From SSSZ01 sp016790965 (lineage in GTDB: Bacteria; Pseudomonadota; Gammaproteobacteria; Burkholderiales; Rhodocyclaceae), in contig JAEUNZ010000013.1 of the NCBI GenBank assembly GCA_016790965.1, forward strand, positions 40,084-104,083: a stretch of 64,000 nt of DNA, given 5' to 3'. Below, piece after piece: positions 1 to 8,898 of the stretch (position 1 is the first letter of the stretch; each line of letters starts with the position of its first letter). Position numbers and translations under genes: made by a program. The notes beneath the pieces are model-generated. The model was given only the letters and a program-made list of their open reading frames with translations. It did no database searches and had not been told where the DNA came from.

Positions 1-394
1 TGAGGGGATTGAGCCGCTTCAGGTCCGGGGCCAGTGCCTTGGGCGCAAAAACCCAGGCATTGAGAAAGAAGGGAGGAAGGAGTGCGGCCAGGACCAGGAG
101 GGCGAGGAGCGGCGCCATGAGCAGCACGGCATCGCCGCCAATATCGGCAAAACGCACCAGCATCTGACCGGGCTCCTTCAGGCTGCCGGAGTCGAGCGCA
201 AGCCCCTTGCGGGTGAGCGCCAGGGCGCCTTGGGCGAACCAGCCGCCGGCCAGCCAAAGGGCTGATGCGGAAACGATGAGGGTCAGAAAGGTGCCGAGTT
301 CGCGGGAATGGGGGACCTGACCCTGCTCGCGGGCTTGCTCGAGTCGCCTGCCCGTGGGCGCTTCTGTTCTGTCGAGGTCGCTCTCTTCCGCCAT
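1..394 (-). CDS. flhB: Flagellar biosynthesis protein FlhB, N-terminal part
   Basis: FlhB is the inner-membrane switch protein of the flagellar type III export apparatus; it controls the change from rod/hook to filament substrates. The reading frame starts at an ATG at 394 and runs off the window at base 1, so only about 131 residues are visible. They show the family hallmark RTEAPTGRRLEQAREQGQVP and SRE right after the start, followed by the first hydrophobic segments. The autocleavage NPTH site would lie outside the window. It sits downstream of the che operon on the same strand, separated by a hairpin and about 130 AT-rich bases, so it may have its own promoter. No clear Shine-Dalgarno is seen. 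The identification is firm; the end is unknown. Confidence 0.93.
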   Translation of the reverse strand, partial: MAEESDLDRTEAPTGRRLEQAREQGQVPHSRELGTFLTLIVSASALWLAGGWFAQGALALTRKGLALDSGSLKEPGQMLVRFADIGGDAVLLMAPLLALLVLAALLPPFFLNAWVFAPKALAPDLKRLNPL

Positions 395-526
395 GGCCGC
401 TTCGCAGGTTGCTTGCGGCTATTATAGGAAAAATTCAAGAAAATTAAATAGGTAGCCGTTATTTTTTAATTGGTTTCGAGGATGCCACCGGTAAGTCCAT
501 GACAGGACGGTAAACCCCTAAATGAG

Positions 527-548
527 AACGGGGGCCGAAGCCCCCGTT
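527..548 (-). terminator. Hairpin with UUCG loop closing the che operon
   Basis: On the minus strand a perfect 9-bp GC-rich stem (AACGGGGGC paired with GCCCCCGTT) is closed by a TTCG tetraloop. It lies 24 bases after the stop of the second cheA. The following sequence is only moderately T-rich, so it may be a weak terminator or an mRNA-stabilising 3' hairpin. It separates cheA from flhB. Confidence 0.65.
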
Positions 549-571
549 AAGCCGTTGACCTCAAAGGTGAA

Positions 572-2494
572 TCAAGCCAATTGCAGGGCCCTCATGCCAC
601 GGTCGACGTCCGGATGCTGCCCGAGGTCACTGAGCAATTCCTTCATATCCAGGATGAGGACGATCTGGCCATTGGACAGGGTGGTGACGCCGGCCACGCC
701 CCGCGGACGGAAGTCTTCCAGGGACTTGATGACCGCGTCGTCTCGCCCTGCAAAGCTGTCGACTCCTAGAATGAAGCTGCGCTCCGCAGTCTGCATGAAG
801 ACCCCGTACTCGGGGTGGCGATCCAGGGGCCAGCCCAATAGGCGTGCCAGGGAGATGACGGGCAGAACCTCGCCACGCACCACCAGGGTTTCCTTGCCGC
901 CCACTTCCTGAATCTTGTCGTACTCGATGGGCAGGATTTCGCGCACCAGGGACAGCGGCAATGCGAATGGCTGGTCCCCGAGGAGCACCAGCAGCACCGG
1001 CAGGATGGCCAGCGTCAGCGGCAGGGAAATGACGAAAACTGATCCCTTGCCCGGCTCGGAGCGAATGTCAATGGAGCCGTTGAGCTTCTGGATATTGGTC
1101 TTGACCACGTCCATGCCGACCCCGCGTCCCGAGACGTCGGAAATCTGGGTCTTGGTCGAAAAACCGGGCAGGAAGATGAGATTGAGACTCTGGCGTTCGT
1201 CGAGGGTATTGGCTTCCTCTTCCGAGATCAGCCCCTTTTCCACGGCCTTGGCGCGGATGCGCTCAGCGCTCATGCCCTTGCCGTCGTCGGCAATGATGAG
1301 GACGATGTGGTCGCCCTCCTGGCGAGCCTCCAGTCGCACCAGACTCTTCTCCGGCTTGCCGGCCGCCTTGCGCTCCGGAGGAATTTCGACGCCGTGATCG
1401 ACGGCGTTGCGGATCAGGTGAATGAGGGGATCGGCCAAATCCTCGATCATGGTCTTGTCGACCTCGGTCTCCTCCCCCGCCAACACGAGTTCGACGTCCT
1501 TGCCCAGTTGCCGTGCCAGATCCCGGGCGATGCGGGGATATTTCTGGAACAGGCGGCCAATGGGCTGCATGCGGGTCTTCATGACCGAGTTCTGCAGGTC
1601 CGAGACCAGGAGATCGAGCTGGCTCACGGCCTGATCGAGGGCGTGCAGGGTTTCGGAATCACTCTTGCCGGCCAGGATGTCGGCCCGCAGGCTGGTGAGA
1701 CGGTTCTTGGTCAGCCCGATTTCGCCGGAGAGGTTGAGTACCTGGTCGAGGCGGGCCGTATCGACCCGAATGGTGTTTTCCCGGGCACGCTCTTCGGTGC
1801 GGCGGCCGACGGAGCTGGCACCCGGCTTGTCCGTCGAACGCCGGCCATAGGGCGAAGGCGCTGCGGCGGACGCTGCCGCGGGTGCCGGTGTTCCGGCAGG
1901 CTGGACGATCATTTCTGCCGATGCAGCGGCTGGCGCCGAGGCCGGCCCCGGGGCCGCCGGTGCGGTGCCGGGTTGGCCAGCCGCAGCGGCATGCAGAGCG
2001 TTCCAGTCCGGCCCCCCCGCGGCGGCCGGTGCAGCGGCGGCGGGGGCTGCCGGCGCAGCCGCCGGGGGCGGAGGCGCCGCAGTTGGCGCATGCCCTGCCG
2101 CCCCTTCGCCCAGAGCGGCATGAAGCGCCGCGAGGACTTCCGGGTCGGCGGCTTGGGGCTGGACCGCCTGGGAAAGCTCGCCGAACATCTCCCGCACCCC
2201 CTTGGTCGCCGCCATGATGGTATCCATCAGCTCCGGGCTGAGGTGAAGCTCGGCGTTGCGCAAGCGGTCGAAAAGATTCTCGGTGAGATGGCAGAGCGTG
2301 ACCAACTCAGTGGCGTTCAGGAACCCGGCTCCCCCCTTGATGGTGTGGAAGCCGCGGAAGATGTCGTTCAACAGCCCGCGATCGTCGGGCATGCGTTCCA
2401 GATCGACGAGCTTGTTATCCACGTCGGACAACAGGTCGTGGGCTTCCTGCAGGAAATCCTGCAGCAGATCCTCCATGCCGCCAAAGTCGCTCAT
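572..2494 (-). CDS. cheA: Chemotaxis histidine kinase CheA (second copy, without P2)
   Basis: This 640-residue CheA is the kinase that receives signals from receptor arrays and phosphorylates CheY and CheB. Visible domains in order are an N-terminal Hpt domain with phospho-accepting His50 (FHTIKGGAGF), an Ala/Pro-rich linker at roughly 130-235 in place of a recognisable CheY-binding P2 domain, the P3 dimerisation helices, the HATPase with its N box (IHLIRNAVDHG) and glycine boxes (DDGKGM, GRGVGMDVV), and a C-terminal CheW-like P5 domain. It lies 10 bases after cheZ and is the last che gene before flhB. A different cheA lies at 15451-17866, so the cluster has two kinases; this one is intact. 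Whether it serves flagellar chemotaxis or another output cannot be read from sequence. Confidence 0.93.
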   Translation of the reverse strand: MSDFGGMEDLLQDFLQEAHDLLSDVDNKLVDLERMPDDRGLLNDIFRGFHTIKGGAGFLNATELVTLCHLTENLFDRLRNAELHLSPELMDTIMAATKGVREMFGELSQAVQPQAADPEVLAALHAALGEGAAGHAPTAAPPPPAAAPAAPAAAAPAAAGGPDWNALHAAAAGQPGTAPAAPGPASAPAAASAEMIVQPAGTPAPAAASAAAPSPYGRRSTDKPGASSVGRRTEERARENTIRVDTARLDQVLNLSGEIGLTKNRLTSLRADILAGKSDSETLHALDQAVSQLDLLVSDLQNSVMKTRMQPIGRLFQKYPRIARDLARQLGKDVELVLAGEETEVDKTMIEDLADPLIHLIRNAVDHGVEIPPERKAAGKPEKSLVRLEARQEGDHIVLIIADDGKGMSAERIRAKAVEKGLISEEEANTLDERQSLNLIFLPGFSTKTQISDVSGRGVGMDVVKTNIQKLNGSIDIRSEPGKGSVFVISLPLTLAILPVLLVLLGDQPFALPLSLVREILPIEYDKIQEVGGKETLVVRGEVLPVISLARLLGWPLDRHPEYGVFMQTAERSFILGVDSFAGRDDAVIKSLEDFRPRGVAGVTTLSNGQIVLILDMKELLSDLGQHPDVDRGMRALQLA

Positions 2495-2504
2495 GGCCCT
2501 CTCC

Positions 2505-3380
2505 TCAGAATCCGAGACTGTCGAGCAGGTCGTCCACCTGCCCCTGGTCGACGACGACGTCGGTACGCCCTTCGGCGGAGATCACCGGGCCGTTCATCAG
2601 GCTGTTTACTTCTTCCGTACGTTTCTGCTCGGGCACCACTTCGATCAGCAGGCCCATCATGCTCTGTTCGAGTACCTGGGACAGATTGACGATCTTCTTG
2701 ATGACTTGCCCCGTGAGATCTTGGAAATCCTGGGCCATCATGATTTCGGTCAACTGGGCGTGGGTCGCCTTGGTCTTCTCCGGCACCTTCTGGTTCAGGA
2801 AGGCCCGCGTCTCGGCAGCCAGCACCTTGAATTCCTCGACCCCCAACTGGTTGGCGAAGACCTTGTCCCAGCGGGCGCCCAAGTCCCGGGCACCGTTCTC
2901 GATTTCATCCACGAGGGGGCCGGCGACATCGGTGGCGTTAAGCACGCGACAGGCGGCCTGCTCGGTCAGGTTGGCCACGTAGGCCAGACGATCCTGGGCA
3001 TCCACGTTGGCATTCACAGTCTGCTCCAGCAGCTTCTCGTAGCCGAGTTCCCGCAGGGTATCGTGCAACTGCCGCGCCATGTGGCCCACGCGATTGAACA
3101 CCGACTCCTGCTGGGGCCATCCACCCTCGGCGGGGGCCTCGGGTGCCGCTTCCGGCTCGGGCGTCGCGGCGGCGTGATATTCGCTGGACACGCTGTCGAA
3201 GAGCGACTGCAAATCGTCGTTGTCGCCGATGGCTGAAGCGGCTGCCACAGCTGCGGCGGCAGGCACCGGTGCCGGCGTGGGGGCAGGCGCAGGCGCGGCT
3301 ACCGGAGCCGCTTGCTGGAAATCGGAAGCGATGCTGTCGAACAGGGCTTCCAGTTCGTTGGAATCGTTATTGGCGGTCAT
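2505..3380 (-). CDS. cheZ: CheY-P phosphatase CheZ
   Basis: CheZ dephosphorylates CheY-P and ends the run/tumble signal. At 291 residues it is longer than the roughly 214 usual in enterobacteria; the extra length is an Ala/Pro-rich N-terminus. The catalytic segment DFQDLTGQ is present, giving Asp221 and Gln225 as the DxxxQ pair. The last residues (VDDLLDSLGF) match the C-terminal CheY-tethering helix known from E. coli CheZ. The N-terminus contains two further short helices of similar pattern (ALFDSIAS, SLFDSVSS), discussed in the findings. It sits 11 bases downstream of cheY, the normal partner order. Identification is firm. Confidence 0.95.
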   Translation of the reverse strand: MTANNDSNELEALFDSIASDFQQAAPVAAPAPAPTPAPVPAAAAVAAASAIGDNDDLQSLFDSVSSEYHAAATPEPEAAPEAPAEGGWPQQESVFNRVGHMARQLHDTLRELGYEKLLEQTVNANVDAQDRLAYVANLTEQAACRVLNATDVAGPLVDEIENGARDLGARWDKVFANQLGVEEFKVLAAETRAFLNQKVPEKTKATHAQLTEIMMAQDFQDLTGQVIKKIVNLSQVLEQSMMGLLIEVVPEQKRTEEVNSLMNGPVISAEGRTDVVVDQGQVDDLLDSLGF

Positions 3381-3391
3381 GTCGGACCCTT

Positions 3392-3787
3392 TCAGCCCTG
3401 GCCCATCTTTTCAAAAATCTTGTTCAGCTTTTCCGACAGCGTGCCAGCGGTGAAGGGCTTGACGATGTAGCCACTGGCTCCCGCCTGAGCTGCTGCGATG
3501 ATGTTTTCCTTCTTGGCCTCGGCCGTGATCATCAGCACAGGGAGGTGTTTCAGATTAGGAGTCGAACGGATGGTCTGCAGCAAGGTCAGGCCATCCATGT
3601 TGGGCATGTTCCAGTCGGTGACCACGAACTCGAAGCCGCCGGCCTGAAGCTTTTGTAGGGCGATTGCCCCGTCTTCGGCCTCGTCGACGTTGGTGTAGCC
3701 CAGTTCCTTCAGAAGGTTGCGCACGATGCGGCGCATGGTGGAAAAGTCATCCACCACGAGAAATCTCATTTTGGGATCAGCGGACAT
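3392..3787 (-). CDS. cheY: Chemotaxis response regulator CheY (copy next to cheZ)
   Basis: This is a single-domain receiver of 131 residues. The acidic pocket is seen at Asp13/Asp14, the phospho-acceptor at Asp58 (VVTDWNMPNMDG), the conserved Thr in MITAEA, and the Lys in VKPFT. CheY-P binds FliM at the flagellar switch. The gene lies directly upstream of cheZ with an 11-base gap, which makes it the best candidate for the motor-binding CheY; the other copy at 17910-18275 lies next to the frameshifted cheA. The N-terminus (SADPKMRFLVVDDFSTMRRI) closely resembles enterobacterial CheY. Confidence 0.95.
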   Translation of the reverse strand: MSADPKMRFLVVDDFSTMRRIVRNLLKELGYTNVDEAEDGAIALQKLQAGGFEFVVTDWNMPNMDGLTLLQTIRSTPNLKHLPVLMITAEAKKENIIAAAQAGASGYIVKPFTAGTLSEKLNKIFEKMGQG

Positions 3788-3802
3788 TCAATACTCCAGG
3801 GT

Positions 3803-4741
3803 TCAGCGTTCAAGCAGGGGTCTCAGGGTATCGGCCAGGGCCTCGGCGTCAAATTTGGCCACGTAGGCATCCACGCCGACGGACTTGCCCATGGCCCTGT
3901 TGGCCTCGGAGGACAGCGACGAGTGCATGACGATGGGCACCCCCTCGAAACGCGGGTCGCTCTTGATGTTCTTGGTCAGGACATAGCCGTCCATTTCGGG
4001 CATTTCCGCATCGACCAGCACCAGCCTGACTTCGTCCCGCATGCGGCGGCCGGTCTGATGGGCGTGGGCCGCGATGGCCTGCAGGCGGGTCCAGGCTTCG
4101 GCACCGTTGGTGGCGTGTTTGTGGCGCACCCCCAGTTTTTCCAGCACCTCGGTAATCTTGCGCCGTGCCACGATGGAGTCGTCCACGAAGAAAACGCTGG
4201 TGTCCTCGTCGACCCGGGCCGGGGGAATATCGATGATGACCGCTTCACCAAAAGCGTTGGCCAGAATCTGCTCGACGTCGAGAATGGAGACCAGGTGGCC
4301 GCTCTCCAACTCGATGACCGCGGTGATCAGTCCCTGATTGGCGGTGAGCACGCTCTCGGGAGCCTTGACCCGTTCCCAGTCCACCCGAATGATGCGATCG
4401 ACGTCCTGTACGAGGAAGCCCAGAGTCCGCTTGGAGTACTCGGCCACCATCATGGTCTTGCCCAAGCCGGGCGGACGCCCCTCCAGTTGAAGGAAAGGTG
4501 CCAGGGAGAGCACCGGAATAACGTTGCCGCGCAGCGAGATGAGCCCCTCGACACCCCTTGGCATATTGGGGGTTTTGGTGATGTGGGGAGTACGCCCCAC
4601 CTCGCGCACCTTGAAGACGTTGATCCCGAAAGTCTCCCGGGTGCCCAGGGAGAAGAGCAGGATTTCCATCTTGTTGGACCCGGCAAGCCGGGTACGGGCA
4701 TCGACGCTGTCCAGCAGATTCTTGTTTTCGACCATTTCCAT
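3803..4741 (-). CDS. cheV: Chemotaxis coupling protein CheV (first of tandem pair)
   Basis: CheV couples receptors to CheA through a CheW-like domain and carries a C-terminal receiver that tunes the coupling. In this 312-residue protein the CheW-like domain spans about 25-165 (GINVFKVREV, the usual coupling motif), and the receiver spans about 180-312 with the acceptor Asp in VLVDAEMPEMDG. It is 18 bases downstream of a second cheV of the same architecture. The two diverge clearly in sequence, so this is an old duplication rather than a recent one. Confidence 0.93.
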   Translation of the reverse strand: MEMVENKNLLDSVDARTRLAGSNKMEILLFSLGTRETFGINVFKVREVGRTPHITKTPNMPRGVEGLISLRGNVIPVLSLAPFLQLEGRPPGLGKTMMVAEYSKRTLGFLVQDVDRIIRVDWERVKAPESVLTANQGLITAVIELESGHLVSILDVEQILANAFGEAVIIDIPPARVDEDTSVFFVDDSIVARRKITEVLEKLGVRHKHATNGAEAWTRLQAIAAHAHQTGRRMRDEVRLVLVDAEMPEMDGYVLTKNIKSDPRFEGVPIVMHSSLSSEANRAMGKSVGVDAYVAKFDAEALADTLRPLLER

Positions 4742-4759
4742 GGAGGCTTCCCTTCGGCG

Positions 4760-5725
4760 TCAAGCGGCCTTGGCCGGAACCGAGCCCATCAGGCGGCGAG
4801 AAAGCGTCTCGGACAGACGCTGGGGCTCGAACTTGGGCACGTATTCATCCACCCCCACCGACTGGCCGAGTTTCTGGTTCGACATGCCGGAAAGAGAGGA
4901 ATGCATGATGACGGGGATGCCGGCAAAGCGCGGGTCGGACTTCATGCGCTTGGTGAGGATGTAGCCATCCATTTCCGGCATTTCGATATCGGTAAGGACG
5001 AGGCTGATGAGCTCAGCGGCGGGCTTGCCTATGGATTGGGCGTAAGCAGCCATTTTCTCCAGTTCGTCCCACATTTGCCGCCCGTTGATGGCGGAAACCG
5101 ATTTGACCCCCATTACAGCCAGGGTACGTTCAATCTGCTTGCGCGCCACACTGGAATCGTCGCAGTAGAAAACCGTGGCCTCCGGCCGATTCACCTGGAC
5201 CACGCTGCGGTACATGAGCTCGTCATCGTAGGAGGTTGTTTCGGAGAGGATGCGTTCGACATCCATCATCATGACCAGGCGTCCGTCGTCGAGCTCGGTC
5301 ACCGCGGTGACGAGACCGCCGGTCTGGGCGGTGAGCATTTCGGGGGGCACCCGCATCTTGCTCCAATCCAGGCGCAGGATGGTATCGACGCCCTCGACCA
5401 GAAACCCCTGGGTGTGCCCAGCATATTCGGTGACGATCATGATGTCCCGGGGTGTGGTCGCGGTGATTCCGGAATACCTGGCCAGATCAATGACCGGAAC
5501 GAGAACGCCCCGCAGGCTGACCATGCCTTCAACCGACGAGGGCATGTCGGGGGCCGCCGTAATGGGCGGAGTACGCATCACTTCGCGCACCTTGAAGACG
5601 TTGATACCGTAGGTTTCGCGGCGACCGGTGCGCTGATCCTCGCCCAGGAAGAAAAGCAGGATTTCGAGCTTGTTGGTCCCCGCAAGCTTGGTTCTCGCGT
5701 CGATGTTCTTGAGCAGATCAGACAT
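4760..5725 (-). CDS. cheV: Chemotaxis coupling protein CheV (second of tandem pair)
   Basis: This is a CheW-like domain plus receiver, 321 residues from the chosen start. The start is the ATG at 5725 (MSDLLKNIDART), because GAGGGG lies upstream at good spacing; a longer frame to 5788 has no such support. The coupling domain contains YGINVFKVREVM and the receiver has its acceptor Asp in VLTDIEMPEMDG. It is separated from the upstream STAS gene by 180 bases with no gene, so an internal promoter is possible there. It probably acts with the second CheV and the single CheW in building receptor-kinase arrays. Confidence 0.93.
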   Translation of the reverse strand: MSDLLKNIDARTKLAGTNKLEILLFFLGEDQRTGRRETYGINVFKVREVMRTPPITAAPDMPSSVEGMVSLRGVLVPVIDLARYSGITATTPRDIMIVTEYAGHTQGFLVEGVDTILRLDWSKMRVPPEMLTAQTGGLVTAVTELDDGRLVMMMDVERILSETTSYDDELMYRSVVQVNRPEATVFYCDDSSVARKQIERTLAVMGVKSVSAINGRQMWDELEKMAAYAQSIGKPAAELISLVLTDIEMPEMDGYILTKRMKSDPRFAGIPVIMHSSLSGMSNQKLGQSVGVDEYVPKFEPQRLSETLSRRLMGSVPAKAA

Positions 5726-5905
5726 TCCACACCCCTCTTCCCGACACGCCGAACCCGCGGCAAGCCTCTTCCGGCAACGGTAATTCAAGCATACACAGTT
5801 TCATTGCAAGGTAAAACCTGATTCCATCCCGGCCAATCGCCGCAAATCCGCATCAGTCGCGGACTTTGCCCCCGAAGGGCTTATCGACCATCAGCCGGCA
5901 TTCCT

Positions 5906-6211
5906 TTAGGAGATGCGGAACAATTTGCCGAAATTGGCAATATCGAGCACCTGCTTCACATTGCCACTGACGTTGACCAGCAGGACGTCCTTGCCCGCCC
6001 CGGTCACCTTGTCCCGCAGCATGAGCAGCATGCCCAGAGCCGAACTGTCCAGGTAATCGACGCCGGAAAAATCCACGCCCACTTCGCGCACCGCGGCATC
6101 GCCCACCAGGCCCTCGTAGGCGGCACGAAAATCGCGGTGGGTATTGAAATCGAAACGGCCGGAAAGCTTGATGACAGCTTTGCCTCCCTCCTTGGTGACG
6201 CTAGCCTGCAT
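5906..6211 (-). CDS. STAS-domain protein (anti-sigma-factor antagonist type)
   Basis: This 101-residue protein is a single STAS domain. The conserved switch loop is DSSALG, with the second serine (about residue 57) at the position phosphorylated in SpoIIAA-type antagonists. These proteins work by partner switching with a serine kinase/anti-sigma factor, but no such kinase is in the window. It lies between cheB and cheV on the same strand, which suggests a role in chemotaxis or motility control. The direct target is unknown. Confidence 0.85.
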   Translation of the reverse strand: MQASVTKEGGKAVIKLSGRFDFNTHRDFRAAYEGLVGDAAVREVGVDFSGVDYLDSSALGMLLMLRDKVTGAGKDVLLVNVSGNVKQVLDIANFGKLFRIS

Positions 6212-6302
6212 GATGTCTCCTCTTCTTTATGTCTGGCGCCCGAAAACGCCAATGGTGCCCTAGTGTAATACGCCTCGCGGGGCTTGCGGGAGCCCCTGCC
6301 CT

Positions 6303-7349
6303 TCAACGCCCCGCCGCAGCAAGGACTTTGCGCGCCATATCGGCCAGACCGCACTGTTCCTCGACGGCGCCGACCAGGAAGGCCTCCCGCGGCATGCCGT
6401 ACACCACACAACTGGCTTCATCCTGACCGAAAGTGCGGGCACCCGCCTGGCGCAGGCGGAGAAGCCCCTGTGCACCATCCTTTCCCATGCCGGTAAGGAT
6501 GGTCGCCACCGCTTGCCGCCCAAGCACCTCGGCCGCCGAATCGAAGAGCACGTCCACGGACGGCCGGTGACGATTTACCGGCGGCGTGGACAGCAACTCG
6601 GTCGTGAACCCCGACGCCCCGCGGCGGATACGCAGATGCGAGTGACCGGGAGCGATATAGACCGTGCCGGGCTCTACCCGCTCGTTGCCTGCGGACTCGA
6701 TGACCCGCGGCGCGGAAAGACTGTCGAGGCGCTTGGCGAAAGACGCGGTAAACGACTCGGGCATATGCTGGACGATGAGGATGGGCGGGCAGTCCGCCGG
6801 CACGCCGGAAAGAAAGTGCTTGATGGCTTCGGTACCCCCCGTCGAGGCTCCGACGAAGATGATCTTGTTGATGATGCCTCCTCGATTGACGGGACCGCTT
6901 GGCCGAACGGGCGCCGCCGCAACCGGTGGCGGCAAGGTACGCAGCCGCGCCCCCCGTGCGGCGCGTAGCTTTTCGGCCAGATCCTCGGCGTATTCGTCCA
7001 TGGTTTGCCCGGCGTCGGAACGAGGTTTGCCGATGAAATCGACGGCACCGAGTTCCAGGGCGCGCAGGGTGGTGTCGGAACCCGCCTCGGTATAGGCGGA
7101 GACCATGACCACCGGCATGGGGCGCAAACGCATCAGACGTTCGAGGAAGACCAGGCCGTCCATGCCGGGCATTTGAACGTCCAGGGTCAGCACGTCCGGG
7201 TTGAGGGCCTTGATCATCTCCCGCGCTGCCTGGGCGTCGGGGGCGGCCCCGACGACTTCGAGGTCGGGGAAGGCACCGATCATTTCGGTCAGTAGCCCTC
7301 GCATCAGGGCGGAGTCGTCGACGACGAGGACGCGTATCCTGGAGTTCAT
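6303..7349 (-). CDS. cheB: Protein-glutamate methylesterase/glutaminase CheB
   Basis: CheB removes methyl groups from receptors and gives adaptation when activated by CheA. The 348-residue protein has an N-terminal receiver with acceptor Asp57 (LTLDVQMPGMDG), a Pro-rich linker near 137-155, and a methylesterase domain with the catalytic triad Ser169 (GASTGG), His195 (IVQHMP) and Asp291 (GMGKDGAQG). It follows cheD with a 33-base gap and completes the adaptation module cheR-cheD-cheB. All key residues are present. Confidence 0.97.
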   Translation of the reverse strand: MNSRIRVLVVDDSALMRGLLTEMIGAFPDLEVVGAAPDAQAAREMIKALNPDVLTLDVQMPGMDGLVFLERLMRLRPMPVVMVSAYTEAGSDTTLRALELGAVDFIGKPRSDAGQTMDEYAEDLAEKLRAARGARLRTLPPPVAAAPVRPSGPVNRGGIINKIIFVGASTGGTEAIKHFLSGVPADCPPILIVQHMPESFTASFAKRLDSLSAPRVIESAGNERVEPGTVYIAPGHSHLRIRRGASGFTTELLSTPPVNRHRPSVDVLFDSAAEVLGRQAVATILTGMGKDGAQGLLRLRQAGARTFGQDEASCVVYGMPREAFLVGAVEEQCGLADMARKVLAAAGR

Positions 7350-7382
7350 GGGTTCTTGCGCATTCCGACGGTCATCGCCGCC

Positions 7383-7991
7383 TTAGACGAAGAGTTCGAC
7401 ATCGCCTTCCACCTTGGCCGTGGTGAGCCGCGCCTTGTATTCGCGCTCGCGGCTGAAGAGGGTGTCGTTGTGCACCCGGTGCAGCTTCTTGACCAGGACG
7501 CGGCCGCTCTTGGGGAAGTAATACACCTTGCGGGGATAGGAATCGAGCAGGTCCTTGGCGACGACGGGCACCTTTTCCGTATTCAAGAACTTGAGCACGA
7601 ATTCGGCGTTCCTGACCCCGACGTTACTGCTCGAAAGGCTCTCCATGACGGCTCCGCCCCCGAAGACCTTGGCTTCCAGACGGTTGCGGCGCGCTCCTAG
7701 TTTCAAGAGGTGATTGATGAGCACTTCCATGGCATAGGTGCCGTAGCGGGCCGAGGTGCTCAGCACTTCACGTCCGCCTTCATCGGGAAGCATGAAGTGA
7801 TTCATGCCCCCCACCCCGGAATCGACATCGCGGATGCAGGCCGCAACGCAGGAGCCCAGGACCGTCACCAGCAGCATGTCCTGGGTGGTGACGAAATACT
7901 CCCCCGGCAGAATCTTGGCCGCCTGGGCCTCGAAATGCCGGTCGAAGTAGCGATTGGTCGCCAGATGCTCGTCGAAGGCGTGCGTGCTCAC
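7383..7991 (-). CDS. cheD: Receptor glutamine deamidase CheD
   Basis: CheD deamidates receptor glutamines and modulates CheA activity. From the chosen start it has 202 residues. The catalytic Cys (VLGSCVAACI), His (MNHFMLP) and Thr/Ser region (VGVRNAEFV) of the family are recognisable. The start is taken as the GTG at 7991, eight bases after the cheR stop; GAGG inside the end of cheR is spaced six bases before it. A longer frame to 8222 would overlap cheR by over 200 bases and adds non-homologous sequence, so I reject it. Confidence 0.92.
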   Translation of the reverse strand: MSTHAFDEHLATNRYFDRHFEAQAAKILPGEYFVTTQDMLLVTVLGSCVAACIRDVDSGVGGMNHFMLPDEGGREVLSTSARYGTYAMEVLINHLLKLGARRNRLEAKVFGGGAVMESLSSSNVGVRNAEFVLKFLNTEKVPVVAKDLLDSYPRKVYYFPKSGRVLVKKLHRVHNDTLFSREREYKARLTTAKVEGDVELFV

Positions 7992-7999
7992 GGCGATCC

Positions 8000-8896
8000 T
8001 CAGCGCCCGCGCTGGCTGCGAGTCGGCGCGTAGACGGTCTTGCCCAGGGAGCGGAACAGGTCCGCCGCGTGGAGGAAGCTCTCGGAATGCCCGGCGAACA
8101 TGAGGCCATCGTTTTCCATCATGGGTTCGAAGCGGGACAGGATTTTGTACTGAGTCGGTTTGTCGAAGTAAATCATCACGTTGCGGCAGAAGATGACATC
8201 CAGAGGCCCCCGCACCGGCCAATTGGGCTCCAGCAGGTTGATGCGTTGAAACTGGATCAGGCGCTTCAATTCAGGCCGCACGGCGACCATGCCCTCCTGG
8301 GCCCCCGTCCCCTTGAGGAAGAAACGGCGCAGGCGCTCCGGTTCCAGTTTCTCGACCCGCGCGATGGGATAGACCCCTTTCTGGGCCGCGGCGAGAACAT
8401 TGGTATCCAGATCGGAAGCGAATATCGAGACATGGGTCACGTCGCTGCCGAAGGTCTCCAGAACGGTGATGGCGATGGAGTAGGGCTCTTCCCCGGTGGA
8501 CGAGGCGGAACACCAGACCCGGATAGGCCGCCGCGTCCCCAGCCGCTTGAGGTGATCGGCGAAGATGGGGAAATGGTGCGGCTCGCGGAAAAAAGAGGTC
8601 AGGTTGGTCGTCAGCGAATTGACGAAACGCTCCCACTCGTCGCCGCCGTTCTTTTCCAGGGCGTCTAGGTACTCGGCAAAGCTGTTCTTGCCCGTAGCCC
8701 GCAGCCGCCGCGCCAGCCGGGAATACACCATGTCCTGCTTGACGGGAGAGAGCGAGATGCCGGCGTGGGCATAGATCAGCTTCCGGACCCGCTCGAAATC
8801 GGTCGAGGAAAAACTGAATTCCCGTGCCCCCCCCTCGCGCAGCGGGGGCTGCCGCAAGGGAGAGGGATTTCCGGGGCGGCTATCACCAAGGGACAT
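8000..8896 (-). CDS. cheR: Chemoreceptor methyltransferase CheR
   Basis: CheR methylates receptor glutamates with S-adenosylmethionine. The protein is about 298 residues from ATG 8896; an ATG six codons upstream (8914) overlaps the receptor gene and is also possible. The SAM-binding motif VWCSASSTGEEPYSIA is intact, and the N-terminal helical domain and beta-subdomain are present. It follows directly after a receptor that ends in a WxxF-type pentapeptide, the docking site that the CheR beta-subdomain recognises in other bacteria. Confidence 0.95.
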   Translation of the reverse strand: MSLGDSRPGNPSPLRQPPLREGGAREFSFSSTDFERVRKLIYAHAGISLSPVKQDMVYSRLARRLRATGKNSFAEYLDALEKNGGDEWERFVNSLTTNLTSFFREPHHFPIFADHLKRLGTRRPIRVWCSASSTGEEPYSIAITVLETFGSDVTHVSIFASDLDTNVLAAAQKGVYPIARVEKLEPERLRRFFLKGTGAQEGMVAVRPELKRLIQFQRINLLEPNWPVRGPLDVIFCRNVMIYFDKPTQYKILSRFEPMMENDGLMFAGHSESFLHAADLFRSLGKTVYAPTRSQRGR

Positions 8897-8898
8897 GG

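Noticed and set aside
3923..5821. A 632-codon open frame opposite the two cheV genes
   Set aside because: Spans two real genes on the other strand and has no recognisable domain.
7992..8222. Extended N-terminus of cheD
   Set aside because: It would overlap cheR by over 200 bases; the GTG at 7991 has a well-placed ribosome site.
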